Assembly: GCF_003546865.1 (NCBI RefSeq)
Contig: NZ_CP023434.1
Location: 1,736,001-1,800,000, forward strand
Length of the DNA: 64,000 bases
Direction of reading: 5' to 3'
Source of the DNA: Suicoccus acidiformans
GTDB lineage: Bacteria > Bacillota > Bacilli > Lactobacillales > Aerococcaceae
Both the position numbers and the translations under genes were made by a program. The notes beneath the pieces are model-generated. The model was not told the DNA's origin. It ran no database searches and saw only the letters and a list, made by a program, of their open reading frames with translations. Positions 38,285-46,344 of the stretch are shown here, piece after piece (the stretch's first letter is position 1; each line of letters starts with the position of its first letter).

Positions 38285-38385
38285 GAGTCAGACGAAATTT
38301 ACTTTCGTTCTCATTCTAATACAATATTAAAGATGTAAAATCTTGTTATCTCAGTATTCCCTTTGCCATTATTGTGTTATACTAT
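38285..38385 (+). repeat. 101-bp direct repeat, copy 2, holding the pgl promoter
   Basis: Second copy of the 101-bp repeat. The extended -10 TGTTATACT is at 38375-38383; the pgl start is 30 bases downstream, so transcription should begin about 38390. No good -35 hexamer is visible, which fits an extended -10 promoter. Confidence 0.9.
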
Positions 38386-38412
38386 GTGAGTAACATTAAA
38401 GGAGGTAACACA

Positions 38413-39447
38413 ATGACGCAAGAATTTATCCTTGGCGGCTATACAAAACGTGATAATGAAGGATTCCATCAAGTTTTCTTCAATCCAAATGATGGGACTT
38501 TCTCCAAAACGGCATTAATTGGCAAATTAAACAATCCGACATTCGTTGCTTTAAACGATGACAAGACACTACTTTTTGCTATTCATCAAGATGGGGAAAA
38601 GGCAGGTTTAGTGGTATTTAACAAGATAGAGAATAAGCAATGGGAGCAAATCGACCAATGCATGGCGACTGATATCCCAGGTTGCCATGTATCCTGGCGA
38701 GAAGAAAGCCAAACGGTCTATGTTGCTAATTACCACGAAGGCTCAATCGATGTGTACGCATTCAAAGATAATACTTTGAGCCATATTCAACGTGTGTCAC
38801 ATTCTGGTTCATCCGTTCACCCTAATCAAACCAAGCCACACATTCACTATACAGGCATGAACCAAGATCATACCTTGTTATTCGCTTGTGATTTAGGTAC
38901 AGATATTGTTGCGACTTATACTATAGGCAGTGACGGCCAAATTTCACTGAAGCATGAGTATAAGTTAGAAGCCGGTACTGGGCCACGCCATCTTGTCTTC
39001 CACCCGTCCTACAAATATATGTATGTGATTGGGGAATTAGCCAATACCACGACTGTCCTTTCCGTAAGTGAATCAGGCAAATTAAAGGCTCTGCAATCTG
39101 TAGCCAATGTCGATACAGCTAATTCACCTGATAACACAGCCGGAGCAGCCATCCGTCTAACATCCGATGGAAAATTCTTGTATACCTCTACCCGCTACAA
39201 TGACACAATTTCAGTTTATGGTGTTTCTGAAGATGGCAGTGAATTAACCCCGATTGAACGGGTGGATTCGGTCGGCCAAGTTCCAAGAGACTTTATCTTA
39301 GACGAAACAGAGCAATATGTGCTCGTTGCCCACCAAGATAGCGATCATATTACTGTCTTTTCCCGTGACGCAGAAACGGGTCGTCTGAAATACCGCCATA
39401 ATGAAACATATGCCCCTGAATGCGTATGTATCTGCCCTGCGTCATAA
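38413..39447 (+). CDS. pgl: 6-phosphogluconolactonase, beta-propeller type
   Basis: 344 aa, seven-bladed beta-propeller lactonase (YkgB/Pgl family), hydrolysing 6-phosphogluconolactone in the oxidative pentose phosphate path. Family signatures: FILGGYTKRDNEG at the start, HPNQTKPHIHYTGMNQD near residue 135-151, LEAGTGPRHLVFHP near 184-197 and VGQVPRDFILDETEQYVLVAHQDSD-like last blade (GQVPRDF near 290). Start is ATG 38413, 8 bases after GGAGG; in-frame codons upstream of this lie in the promoter. The promoter is in the repeat just upstream. Confidence 0.9.
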   Translation: MTQEFILGGYTKRDNEGFHQVFFNPNDGTFSKTALIGKLNNPTFVALNDDKTLLFAIHQDGEKAGLVVFNKIENKQWEQIDQCMATDIPGCHVSWREESQTVYVANYHEGSIDVYAFKDNTLSHIQRVSHSGSSVHPNQTKPHIHYTGMNQDHTLLFACDLGTDIVATYTIGSDGQISLKHEYKLEAGTGPRHLVFHPSYKYMYVIGELANTTTVLSVSESGKLKALQSVANVDTANSPDNTAGAAIRLTSDGKFLYTSTRYNDTISVYGVSEDGSELTPIERVDSVGQVPRDFILDETEQYVLVAHQDSDHITVFSRDAETGRLKYRHNETYAPECVCICPAS

Positions 39448-39453
39448 TAATTT

Positions 39454-39494
39454 ACATAAAAGCCGATGGAACAAAAATCCATCGGCTTTTATGT
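39454..39494. terminator. Bidirectional terminator pgl / pcp
   Basis: A perfect 17-bp stem, ACATAAAAGCCGATGGA and its complement, with a 7-base loop; T-rich on both outer sides. It separates convergent pgl (+) and pcp (-). Confidence 0.92.
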
Positions 39495-39528
39495 ATATAC
39501 TTTACAACTTGCTTAACAACTCTACGTT

Positions 39529-40176
39529 TTAATGCGTTTGACCTCCAAGGGCCTGTAAATCCTCTTTGCCATGATAAGCTACAATTGCCTTAAGCGCCGC
39601 TTCAATACCGCGACTGATATCACTAAGGGACATGGCAGGTGTGTCAGGCTTATCCACAACTTGTTCCATCATATAAGGAATATGCATGAAACCGCCTTTA
39701 ATGTCTGGATAACCTTGATTAATTAAATACAAAACTTGGTACATGATGTGATTGCAAACAAATGTTCCGGCAGTATTTGATACGCTCGCAGGTAAACCTG
39801 CATCGCGAATAGCCTGAACCATTGCCTTAATAGGTAAAGTTGAGAAATACGCTGGCTCACCATCTTCTTGAATGGCCACGTCAATCGGTTGATTGCCTTC
39901 ATTATCTGGAATACGCGCATCGTCCACATTAATCGCCACACGTTCCGGCGTCAAGTCTGACCGTCCCCCGGCCTGGCCAATTGCTAGAATAACGTCAGGT
40001 TGATGCGTCTTAACTGCCTCGCTTAATACCTCGGCTGATTTATGAAAGACTGTCGGGATTTCAACCTTAATAATCTGGGCCCCATCTACTTCATCTGGCA
40101 ACTTCTTCACAGCTTCTATCGCTGGGTTAATGGCCTCTCCCCCAAAAGGGTCAAAACCTGTGACTAATATTTTCAT
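39529..40176 (-). CDS. pcp: Pyrrolidone-carboxylate peptidase
   Basis: 215 aa cytosolic cysteine peptidase removing N-terminal pyroglutamate. Starts [19 protein letters not shown]. Catalytic residues visible: Glu in [17 protein letters not shown] near 78, Cys in [13 protein letters not shown] near 142 and His in GGFMHIPYM near 166. Length normal. ATG at 40176 behind GGAAG. Confidence 0.96.
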   Translation of the reverse strand: MKILVTGFDPFGGEAINPAIEAVKKLPDEVDGAQIIKVEIPTVFHKSAEVLSEAVKTHQPDVILAIGQAGGRSDLTPERVAINVDDARIPDNEGNQPIDVAIQEDGEPAYFSTLPIKAMVQAIRDAGLPASVSNTAGTFVCNHIMYQVLYLINQGYPDIKGGFMHIPYMMEQVVDKPDTPAMSLSDISRGIEAALKAIVAYHGKEDLQALGGQTH

Positions 40177-40482
40177 TTAAACACTTCCTTTGTCTTCTTC
40201 ATCCCTCACTTCATCTTACCACAAATGACAGCTTGTTTTAAGTTCGAAGTACATCTCCTTATAAACTCTTTATCATGACAGGTATGGAATTTGTATTGAA
40301 TACAAGTATTTACACTTAATCATCCGATTAGATAACTAATAAGTAGTTTCTGTGAATTTCTGAAGAGATTTCTGTGACTGCGTGGTATTGCTAAATGAAC
40401 TTTGTGTAATTTCACCTGTAGACTATTAAAAAGCACATTTATGCGGTATAATATACGCTGATAAAAAATGTGAGGTGTTACA
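40177..40482. other. 306-bp divergent promoter region pcp / uppP
   Basis: No gene. A TATAAT -10 box for uppP lies at 40447-40452, 32 bases before its ATG, without a clear -35. A perfect palindrome TTGTATT-G-AATACAA is at 40291-40305. The remainder is AT-rich and unremarkable. Confidence 0.6.
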
Positions 40483-41328
40483 ATGACAGAAATCATCGAT
40501 TTAATCGAGCTGTTGCGTATATTTATCTTGAGTGTGGTTCAAGGTATTACCGAATGGCTCCCAATTAGTAGCACGGGACATATGATAATTATTGAAGACA
40601 TCCTGCCTTTAAGCTCGAGTGCGGAGTTTAAAGAGATGTTCATGGTCCTGGTTCAGCTCGGCTCCATTATGGCCGTGGTTGTGCTATATTTCACCAAACT
40701 GAATCCTTTCTCACGAAAGAAAACATCCCAACAACGTAAAGACACTTGGTTTTTATGGTTTAAGGTAGCTTTTGCGAGTATTCCTGCCGGAGCCTTCGGC
40801 TTAATCTTAGATGATTACATGGAAGAATACTTCAACAAGCCCATTGTTGTAGCTATTGCCCTTATTGTTTATGGGGTGGCTTTCATTTATATTGAACGGG
40901 AACGCAATGCTAAACATGCACAAGTGATTGGTAACTTACAAGACTTAAGCTTTGCGGATGCTTTTAAGATTGGTTGCTTCCAAGCACTGTCACTTATCCC
41001 CGGAACCTCCCGGTCCGGTTCAACGATTATGGGAGGCCTGATTATCGGTGCTGCAAGGCCTGTTGCTACTGAATTCTCCTTCTTCTTAGGAATTCCGGTA
41101 ATGTTTGGGGCAAGCTTTAAGAAGCTCGTTAAATTTGGCCTTGATTTTACGCAAGCTGAGTTCATTTATCTCATTTTCGGGATGATTGTGGCCTTTATCG
41201 TTTCTATTATTGTTATCCGTTTCCTCATGGCTTATATTCGCCGAAACGACTTTACAGGCTTTGGTTACTACCGAATTATACTGGGAGCAATTATTATCCT
41301 CTCTTCCCTCTTTAAACGAAGCTTTTAA
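40483..41328 (+). CDS. uppP: Undecaprenyl-diphosphatase UppP (BacA)
   Basis: 281 aa membrane phosphatase with about eight helices that recycles undecaprenyl diphosphate to the monophosphate lipid carrier; overproduction gives bacitracin tolerance. Signatures: VVQGITEWLPISSTGHM near residues 17-33 and the second motif LIPGTSRSGSTIMGGL near 171-186. ATG at 40483 with GTGAGG upstream. Followed by the composite terminator shared with serS. Confidence 0.97.
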   Translation: MTEIIDLIELLRIFILSVVQGITEWLPISSTGHMIIIEDILPLSSSAEFKEMFMVLVQLGSIMAVVVLYFTKLNPFSRKKTSQQRKDTWFLWFKVAFASIPAGAFGLILDDYMEEYFNKPIVVAIALIVYGVAFIYIERERNAKHAQVIGNLQDLSFADAFKIGCFQALSLIPGTSRSGSTIMGGLIIGAARPVATEFSFFLGIPVMFGASFKKLVKFGLDFTQAEFIYLIFGMIVAFIVSIIVIRFLMAYIRRNDFTGFGYYRIILGAIIILSSLFKRSF

Positions 41329-41330
41329 AC

Positions 41331-41424
41331 AAAAACCTCTCCAGCTCAATAGAGTCTTGTACTGCCCCCAAATGTTAGACAACAAATCTAACATTTGGGG
41401 GGCAGTACATCTGGAGAGGTTTTT
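41331..41424. terminator. Bidirectional terminator uppP / serS, split by an insertion
   Basis: Outer arms AAAAACCTCTCCAG (41331-41344) and its exact complement (41411-41424) form a 14-bp stem with T/A runs on both ends. The loop now holds a 52-bp palindrome (41358-41409). Removing that and one TCT leaves a normal hairpin with an 11-base loop, so the insertion came after the terminator. The insert adds a second long stem inside the first, and termination probably still works. Confidence 0.85.
41358..41409. mobile_element. 52-bp MITE-like pair of IS3-family ends
   Basis: TGTACTGCCCCCAAATGTTAGA at the left (22 bases) and its complement at the right (one extra G) meet across a 7-base centre. The sequence TGTACTG-CCCC-AAA-GTTAGA closely resembles inverted repeats of IS150-group IS3 elements as I remember them. 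TCT occurs directly on both sides (41355-41357 and 41410-41412), matching the 3-bp target duplication of that group. No transposase is present, so it is a non-autonomous remnant. Confidence 0.7.
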
Positions 41425-41430
41425 AATTTA

Positions 41431-42723
41431 CTAAATGCCTAAGGCATTCTCTTTCGTAATTTCAGTTACGCCACCCATATATGGCACTAAGACTTCCGGA
41501 ATTTTCACTGAACCGTCTGCTTGCTGATAATTCTCTAAAAGCGCCACTACGGCACGGCCTACTGCTACACCGGAGCCGTTCAAGGTATGCAAGTATTGGA
41601 CTTTACCTTCCTCATCACGGTAGCGAATTTTAGCGCGACGAGCTTGAAAGGCTTCACAGTTTGAACATGAGCTGATTTCACGGTAGGTATCTTGGGCAGG
41701 GACCCATGCTTCAATATCATAGGTTTTGGCTGCGGAAAAGCCCATGTCTCCGGTTGAAAGGACAATCGTACGGTATGGAATTTCTAAGGCTTGAAGAATA
41801 CGCTCCGCTTCTTCCGTCATGGATTCTAATTCTTGATAAGATTCCTCTGGCTTGGCAAATTTAACTAGCTCAACCTTATTGAATTGGTGCATGCGGATTA
41901 AACCACGGGTATCCCGTCCAGCACTACCAGCTTCTGAGCGGAAAGATGGCGAAAGGGCCGTCATGTAAATTGGCAAAGCATCCTGATCAAGAATTTCATC
42001 ACTGTAATAGTTAGTTAGTGGTACTTCTGCCGTTGGAATAAGGGAGAAGTTGCGGTCATCATTTAACTGGAAGACATCTTCTTTAAATTTAGGAAACTGA
42101 CCGGTCCCAAACATCGCCTGTTCATTCACCATATATGGAGGAATCATTTCAATGAAGCCTGCTTCAATATGGCAATCTAGCATGAAGTTATATAAGGCAC
42201 GCTCTAAGCGAGCGCCTAAACCACGGTAGTAAACAAAGCGTGCTCCAGCAACTTTAGCTGCCCGTTCAAAGTCAAGAATACCTAAGTTTTCAGCGATATC
42301 CCAATGATTTAACGGCTCAAAGTCAAAGGCTCGCGGCTCACCCCAGCGACGAATCTCAACATTATCTTCCTCGTCTTCACCAATTGGCACATCTTCATGG
42401 GGAATATTCGGTAAAGCAAATTCAATGGCCTCTAGCTGATCCTCAATCGCATCAAGCTTTTGGTCCATCGCTTTAATCTCTTCACCAATCTCACGCATCT
42501 CTTTAATCTTGTCATCAGCATCTTCTTTATCACGCTTCAATTGCGCAATTTCCTCACTCACACGATTACGTGTTTGCTTAGCTTCCTCATCTTTGACAAT
42601 CAAATCTCTGCGTTCCTGGTCCAACTCGCGGTACTGCTCCAAAGTATCGCGTGCCACTCCACGTGTCGCAAGCCTCTCTGCTACAGCATCAAATTCTTGT
42701 CTTAACAATTTACGATCTAACAT
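41431..42723 (-). CDS. serS: Seryl-tRNA synthetase
   Basis: 430 aa class II synthetase. [22 protein letters not shown] opening (LDRKLLRQ at 2-9), a long N-terminal coiled-coil arm (residues 30-105) that holds the tRNA-Ser variable arm, motif 2 [21 protein letters not shown] near 275-295 and motif 3 [19 protein letters not shown] near 380-400. Start ATG 42723 lies 6 bases after GGAGG; an upstream frame is part of the T-box leader. Controlled by the T-box described next. Confidence 0.97.
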   Translation of the reverse strand: MLDRKLLRQEFDAVAERLATRGVARDTLEQYRELDQERRDLIVKDEEAKQTRNRVSEEIAQLKRDKEDADDKIKEMREIGEEIKAMDQKLDAIEDQLEAIEFALPNIPHEDVPIGEDEEDNVEIRRWGEPRAFDFEPLNHWDIAENLGILDFERAAKVAGARFVYYRGLGARLERALYNFMLDCHIEAGFIEMIPPYMVNEQAMFGTGQFPKFKEDVFQLNDDRNFSLIPTAEVPLTNYYSDEILDQDALPIYMTALSPSFRSEAGSAGRDTRGLIRMHQFNKVELVKFAKPEESYQELESMTEEAERILQALEIPYRTIVLSTGDMGFSAAKTYDIEAWVPAQDTYREISSCSNCEAFQARRAKIRYRDEEGKVQYLHTLNGSGVAVGRAVVALLENYQQADGSVKIPEVLVPYMGGVTEITKENALGI

Positions 42724-42744
42724 ATTATCCTCCTTCTTGTACCC

Positions 42745-42968
42745 ACAAAAAAAGCCCCTCATCCATATAGGACGACGGACTTCGGTCGCGGTACCACCTA
42801 AATTCAGGCATCGCCTGCACTCATAACGAATAACGGCTCGAACCGGCTCTATTTAGGCAGACGCTTTCATAGGCTGAATAAAGTGGGGATTCACCTTCTC
42901 GGTAAGATAACTTGCACCAACCGCTATCTCTCTAAGTTACTTCAAAGGTTACTAGTCACTTCTCATTT
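42745..42968 (-). promoter_or_regulatory. T-box riboswitch leader of serS
   Basis: The T-box core AGGTGGTACCGCG is at 42787-42799 on the - strand. The terminator stem and T7 run lie at 42746-42775. An AGC serine codon at 42923-42925 in GATAGCGGTTGGTG is the likely specifier, preceded by AGAGAGA as in other Stem I specifier loops. Uncharged tRNA-Ser should favour antitermination. Confidence 0.92.
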
Positions 42969-42974
42969 AAACTA

Positions 42975-43002
42975 ATTATAACCTAATCTTTATGATTGTC
43001 AA
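42975..43002 (-). promoter_or_regulatory. Promoter of serS
   Basis: Consensus sigma-A promoter on the - strand: TTGACA (42997-43002), 16-base spacer, TATAAT (42975-42980). Transcription should start near 42968, at the 5' end of the T-box leader. Confidence 0.92.
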
Positions 43003-43021
43003 ACAGATTCTGCCGCTGGAA

Positions 43022-43549
43022 TCACCAATTCAATTCTCGCGCTTTATCTGTATCTCGGTAATGATGGATTTCATCTAAACCTTGCCAGCTTTGTTGGCGC
43101 AACGCTTCATAAATCAAGATAGCTGCTGTATTGGACAAATTCAATGACCGAACGTGCTCATCATTCATAGGTATACGCAAGGCATCGGCTTCATGAGCTT
43201 GCATGAAATCAAGCGGCAAACCTGTCGTCTCCTTGCCGAAAAGAAAGATTTGCTCGCCATATACATTGCTAGCCAAATCTGCTTCCGTATAAATCCTTTG
43301 GGCAAATTTACTTATCAAATACATCGGACGCTCACCGGCCCAATTCAAGAAGTCTTCAAAACTTTCATGTTCCATAATATCAACTTCCTGCCAATAATCC
43401 AAACCGGCCCGCTTCAACATCTTATCTTCCGTTGAAAAGCCCAGGGGATGAATTAAATGCAAGGTAGTATTCGTCGCTGCACATGTTCTCGCTATATTTC
43501 CTGTATTAGCTGGCATAACCGGTTCATATAAAGCAATATGGTTCTTCAT
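43022..43549 (-). CDS. trmL: tRNA (cytidine(34)-2'-O)-methyltransferase TrmL
   Basis: 175 aa SPOUT-class methyltransferase that 2'-O-methylates the wobble base of tRNA-Leu isoacceptors. MKNHIALYEPVMPANTGNIARTC opening (EPVMPANTGNIAR near 8-20), FGKETTGLP near 107-115 and the knot end LNLSNTAAILIYEALRQ near 141-157. Start ATG 43549, behind AAGGAG, 5 bases beyond the queG stop; longer upstream frame overlaps queG and is not used. Co-transcribed with queG. Confidence 0.93.
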   Translation of the reverse strand: MKNHIALYEPVMPANTGNIARTCAATNTTLHLIHPLGFSTEDKMLKRAGLDYWQEVDIMEHESFEDFLNWAGERPMYLISKFAQRIYTEADLASNVYGEQIFLFGKETTGLPLDFMQAHEADALRIPMNDEHVRSLNLSNTAAILIYEALRQQSWQGLDEIHHYRDTDKARELNW

Positions 43550-43553
43550 TACA

Positions 43554-44723
43554 TCATCTCCTTGGCTTCTTCGCCGGACGTTTTCGCTCCAGTGTATGGA
43601 TTGCTTGACGCATCTCATCAATCGTCTCTTTGTCGGTTTCTTTCACATATTGGGCCTTAACACATGCCAGCAATTGTGCATTATAATCTCTTTGTAACTT
43701 GCTTATCGCCCACGCAGCAGTCCCTCGCATCATCGGACGTGGGTCTTCTTCCATGACCTGAATGAGTTGTGGCAAAGCCGTACGATCCCGACTGTTCACC
43801 AAGGCGATGATCGCATTTCTTTGCAGTGGTTTTTTGCCCCGCCATGAGCCTGCTAAATGACCATAAGTCTCGCGGAAGGCTCGATTTGAAATTGTCAACA
43901 AGGGTTTCAAGGCCGGTTGGACAACCTCAGAATCGGGCTCCATTTCAGGATGTCGGTGAAAATCAATCCCCTGATTATACGGACAAACATGCTGGCATAT
44001 ATCACAGCCATAAATAACATTAGAAATCTTCTTGCGAAACTCTTCAGGCATATAGCCTTTCGTCTGCGTTTGATAAGACAAACATCTTTGACCATTCATC
44101 CGTCCATCACCTAACAAGGCTCCCGTCGGACAGGCATTGACACAGCGATAACAATCTCCGCAGCCAAAGGGGACAGGTTCATCGGGGGCAATCTCTAAAT
44201 CTGTTACAATCTCCCCCAAATATATCCAAGAGCCAAACTCTTCCGTAATGAGTAAGCCATTTCGGCCAATAAAGCCGATACCTGCCCGTTGCGCGACAGC
44301 TACATCCATAAGTTCCCCGGTGTCGACCATTGCTTTAAAGTGCGCATGGGGAGCGAGCACTTTAATCTCTTCAATCAGGCACTCCATCTTCTCCCGTAAG
44401 ATGGTATGATAATCGATGCCCCAAGAAGCTCTCGCAAATTGCCCCCGCTTTACTTCCTTCGTATTCTCTAAGGGCTCCTTAATCCGACTAGGATAAGCTA
44501 AAGCAATAGATATAATACTTTTAGGCTGATCAAAGATTAAGTCTGGATACAAACGCTCCTCGAGCACTTGATGTTCAAAGCCGGTCGTATGACCCATTGC
44601 TTTCTGCTCACGCAAAGAAGACGCTAATTCATCGAAAGGATCTGCATTGGTAAAGCCAATTTTATCGATGCCCACTTCGCTAGCAAGCCGCTGAATCTCT
44701 TGTTTTAAGACCGTATTATCCAT
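43554..44723 (-). CDS. queG: Epoxyqueuosine reductase QueG
   Basis: 389 aa cobalamin-dependent iron-sulfur enzyme, last step of queuosine synthesis in tRNA. Two [4Fe-4S] motifs: [17 protein letters not shown] near residues 187-203 and [13 protein letters not shown] near 242-254. N-terminal [17 protein letters not shown]. The last 110 residues form HEAT-like repeats ([24 protein letters not shown]) found in the Bacillus-type enzyme. ATG at 44723. Complete. Confidence 0.95.
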   Translation of the reverse strand: MDNTVLKQEIQRLASEVGIDKIGFTNADPFDELASSLREQKAMGHTTGFEHQVLEERLYPDLIFDQPKSIISIALAYPSRIKEPLENTKEVKRGQFARASWGIDYHTILREKMECLIEEIKVLAPHAHFKAMVDTGELMDVAVAQRAGIGFIGRNGLLITEEFGSWIYLGEIVTDLEIAPDEPVPFGCGDCYRCVNACPTGALLGDGRMNGQRCLSYQTQTKGYMPEEFRKKISNVIYGCDICQHVCPYNQGIDFHRHPEMEPDSEVVQPALKPLLTISNRAFRETYGHLAGSWRGKKPLQRNAIIALVNSRDRTALPQLIQVMEEDPRPMMRGTAAWAISKLQRDYNAQLLACVKAQYVKETDKETIDEMRQAIHTLERKRPAKKPRR

Positions 44724-44758
44724 CGCTGCATCCTTTCTCCTTTACTCACCCTTTAAAC

Positions 44759-44824
44759 AAAAAGAATGACTTAACCTGTGTTTGTGAGTTACTACTCAGC
44801 CAATCACGCAGATTAAATCATTCA
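44759..44824 (-). terminator. Terminator of the bL25 gene
   Basis: On the - strand AATGATTTAATCTG pairs with CAGGTTAAGTCATT across a long loop that contains smaller pairings; a T5 run follows. It lies about 40 bases beyond the stop. Confidence 0.65.
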
Positions 44825-44863
44825 CGCATCAATCCATCAACAAGATTGATCTCTCTTTATGTC

Positions 44864-45475
44864 TTACTCTTCTTCGTCTGACTCACCAATTACTTCTGGC
44901 TCAGCCATTTCCGCATCTGGGTCAACTTCCTCAGGCTCTTCAGTTGGAGCTGAAACCGTAACAATTGTTGTATCTTCTTCCATTATTACAGTAACGTCAG
45001 CTGGCACATCTAAGTCTGCAACGGTAAGAACATCACCAATCTCTAATTCAGCAACATCCAATTCAAATGATTGTGGAATTGAATCTGGTTTAGTCTCAAC
45101 CATGATTGTGTTCTCGACTAGCTCAACAACTCCCACTTTAACAGCTGCTTCGTTGACTAAGTATAGTGGCACTTCAACTTCCAGTGTTTGGTTCGCTGAG
45201 ATTGCTTCCAAGTCAACAGAGTAAATAATGTCTTGTAAGGCAGCTTGTTCAAAGTCTTTGATCCAAACTTTCTGTGTTTGACCTTCAACTTCAACGTCAA
45301 AGACCGCATTGGCACCTTCTGAACGTAGAATTTGTTCAAATTCACGGCGGTCAATCAATAAAGATTGGGCTTTATGGTCTTTACCGTATAAACTTACCGG
45401 AATTTTCCCTTCACGACGATCACGCTTAGAAGCGCTTGTCCCAGTTTGCATTCTAACTTCTGCTTTTAAACTCAT
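44864..45475 (-). CDS. rplY: 50S ribosomal protein bL25, Ctc form
   Basis: 203 aa. N-terminal L25 domain binding 5S rRNA (TGTSASKRDRREGKIPVSLYG near residues 12-32) and C-terminal TL5/CTC domain (EVEVPLYLVNEAAVKVG, then VADLDVPADVTVIMEEDTTIV). A very acidic tail of about 25 residues ends the protein. In Bacilli the long form is a general-stress-associated ribosomal protein. ATG at 45475 with AGGAG upstream. A single-gene unit with a terminator after it. Confidence 0.95.
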   Translation of the reverse strand: MSLKAEVRMQTGTSASKRDRREGKIPVSLYGKDHKAQSLLIDRREFEQILRSEGANAVFDVEVEGQTQKVWIKDFEQAALQDIIYSVDLEAISANQTLEVEVPLYLVNEAAVKVGVVELVENTIMVETKPDSIPQSFELDVAELEIGDVLTVADLDVPADVTVIMEEDTTIVTVSAPTEEPEEVDPDAEMAEPEVIGESDEEE

Positions 45476-45660
45476 CTGTCATAACTCCTTTAATTTCATT
45501 ATATTCTATCTGGTGATTTTAGCACACTCACTATAGTATCAAAGATAGTATGAAAATGCTAGGAGAATTTGCCTTTTCTCCCTATTGGCCAAAATACGCA
45601 CTTTATTTTACTAAATTAATCAGTAGATTTCAATAATAAACACCAAAAAATTTATTCCAA

Positions 45661-45689
45661 TTGAAAGGTCTATAAATTTGACGTATACT
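45661..45689 (+). promoter_or_regulatory. Promoter of the Gx-type transporter gene
   Basis: TTGAAA (45661-45666), 17-base spacer, TATACT (45684-45689), 28 bases before the ATG. A good sigma-A match. Confidence 0.8.
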
Positions 45690-45717
45690 AGACTTATTCT
45701 ACAGAAAGGGATTTTTT

Positions 45718-46311
45718 ATGGGATCGAATTATCAACGAAATCGAACACTTGTATATATTGGCCTACTCGCAGCCCAAGGGATTATTATTAGCCTTATTGA
45801 GAACTTAATTCCTTCACCTTTAGCCTTTGCGCCAGGCGCTAAACTAGGCTTTGCGAATTTAATTACGATTATCGCACTTTTCACCCTACCAGTTAAATAT
45901 AGCTTCACTGTCTTGATGATTCGGATTATAATCACAGCACTTCTAGGTGGAACCTTCTCAACCTTCCTTTATAGCTTACTTGGTGGTATTCTGAGTTATT
46001 TAGCTATGCTGTTGGTTATGCAGCTGGGTCCGAAAAGAGTCAGTATCATCGGCATATCCGTAATCGGAGGAGTCTTCCATAATATGGGGCAACTATTGAT
46101 GGCGTCCCTTATGGCTAAATCTTTCTCAGTTATGAACTATCTGCCCGTGATGTCCATTAGTGGAATCATTGCCGGCTTTGCAGTAGGCGTCCTCGGCAAC
46201 TACCTCCTCCACAATATAGCAACCCTGCGAATGTATCATGAATCTTACTCACTATCGCGAAAACAGAATAATTGGCTCAATCACGATGACGACAAAAAGA
46301 CGGACGCATAA
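45718..46311 (+). CDS. Gx transporter family membrane protein (HepS component I-like)
   Basis: 197 aa with five or six membrane helices. ENLIPSPLAFAPGAKLGFANL near residues 23-43 and GGVFHNMGQLLMAS near 116-129 are signatures of pfam Hpre_diP_synt_I, often annotated heptaprenyl diphosphate synthase component I. The fold is that of an energy-coupling-factor-like S component, so a transport role for a small lipid precursor is also proposed. ATG at 45718 with AAGGGA upstream. Basic cytoplasmic tail. In other genomes it often sits beside a NusG-like lipoprotein, not seen here. Confidence 0.8.
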   Translation: MGSNYQRNRTLVYIGLLAAQGIIISLIENLIPSPLAFAPGAKLGFANLITIIALFTLPVKYSFTVLMIRIIITALLGGTFSTFLYSLLGGILSYLAMLLVMQLGPKRVSIIGISVIGGVFHNMGQLLMASLMAKSFSVMNYLPVMSISGIIAGFAVGVLGNYLLHNIATLRMYHESYSLSRKQNNWLNHDDDKKTDA

Positions 46312-46325
46312 CAGTCCGTCTTTTA
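46295..46325. terminator. Bidirectional terminator, Gx gene / Ser-Glu lipoprotein
   Basis: AAAAGACGGAC and GTCCGTCTTTT form an 11-bp perfect stem with an 8-base loop. It begins inside the last codons of the Gx gene and serves the convergent lipoprotein gene as well. Confidence 0.85.
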
Positions 46326-46344
46326 CTTTGCTTCAAAAATGAAC

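Larger units (their letters stand above)
37733..38412. other. 680-bp intergenic region with a duplicated promoter block
   Basis: No full gene. From left: the - strand promoter area of the AI-2E gene; repeat copy 1 (37852-37952); a 332-bp AT-rich segment with 10-bp inverted repeats near its ends and an 11-codon minigene; repeat copy 2 (38285-38385), which is the pgl promoter; then the pgl ribosome binding site. See the findings for interpretation. Confidence 0.85.

Noticed and set aside
41086-41394. Open frame opposite uppP ending in the palindrome
   Set aside because: Antisense shadow; the uppP frame is a certain match and the other frame has no start context.
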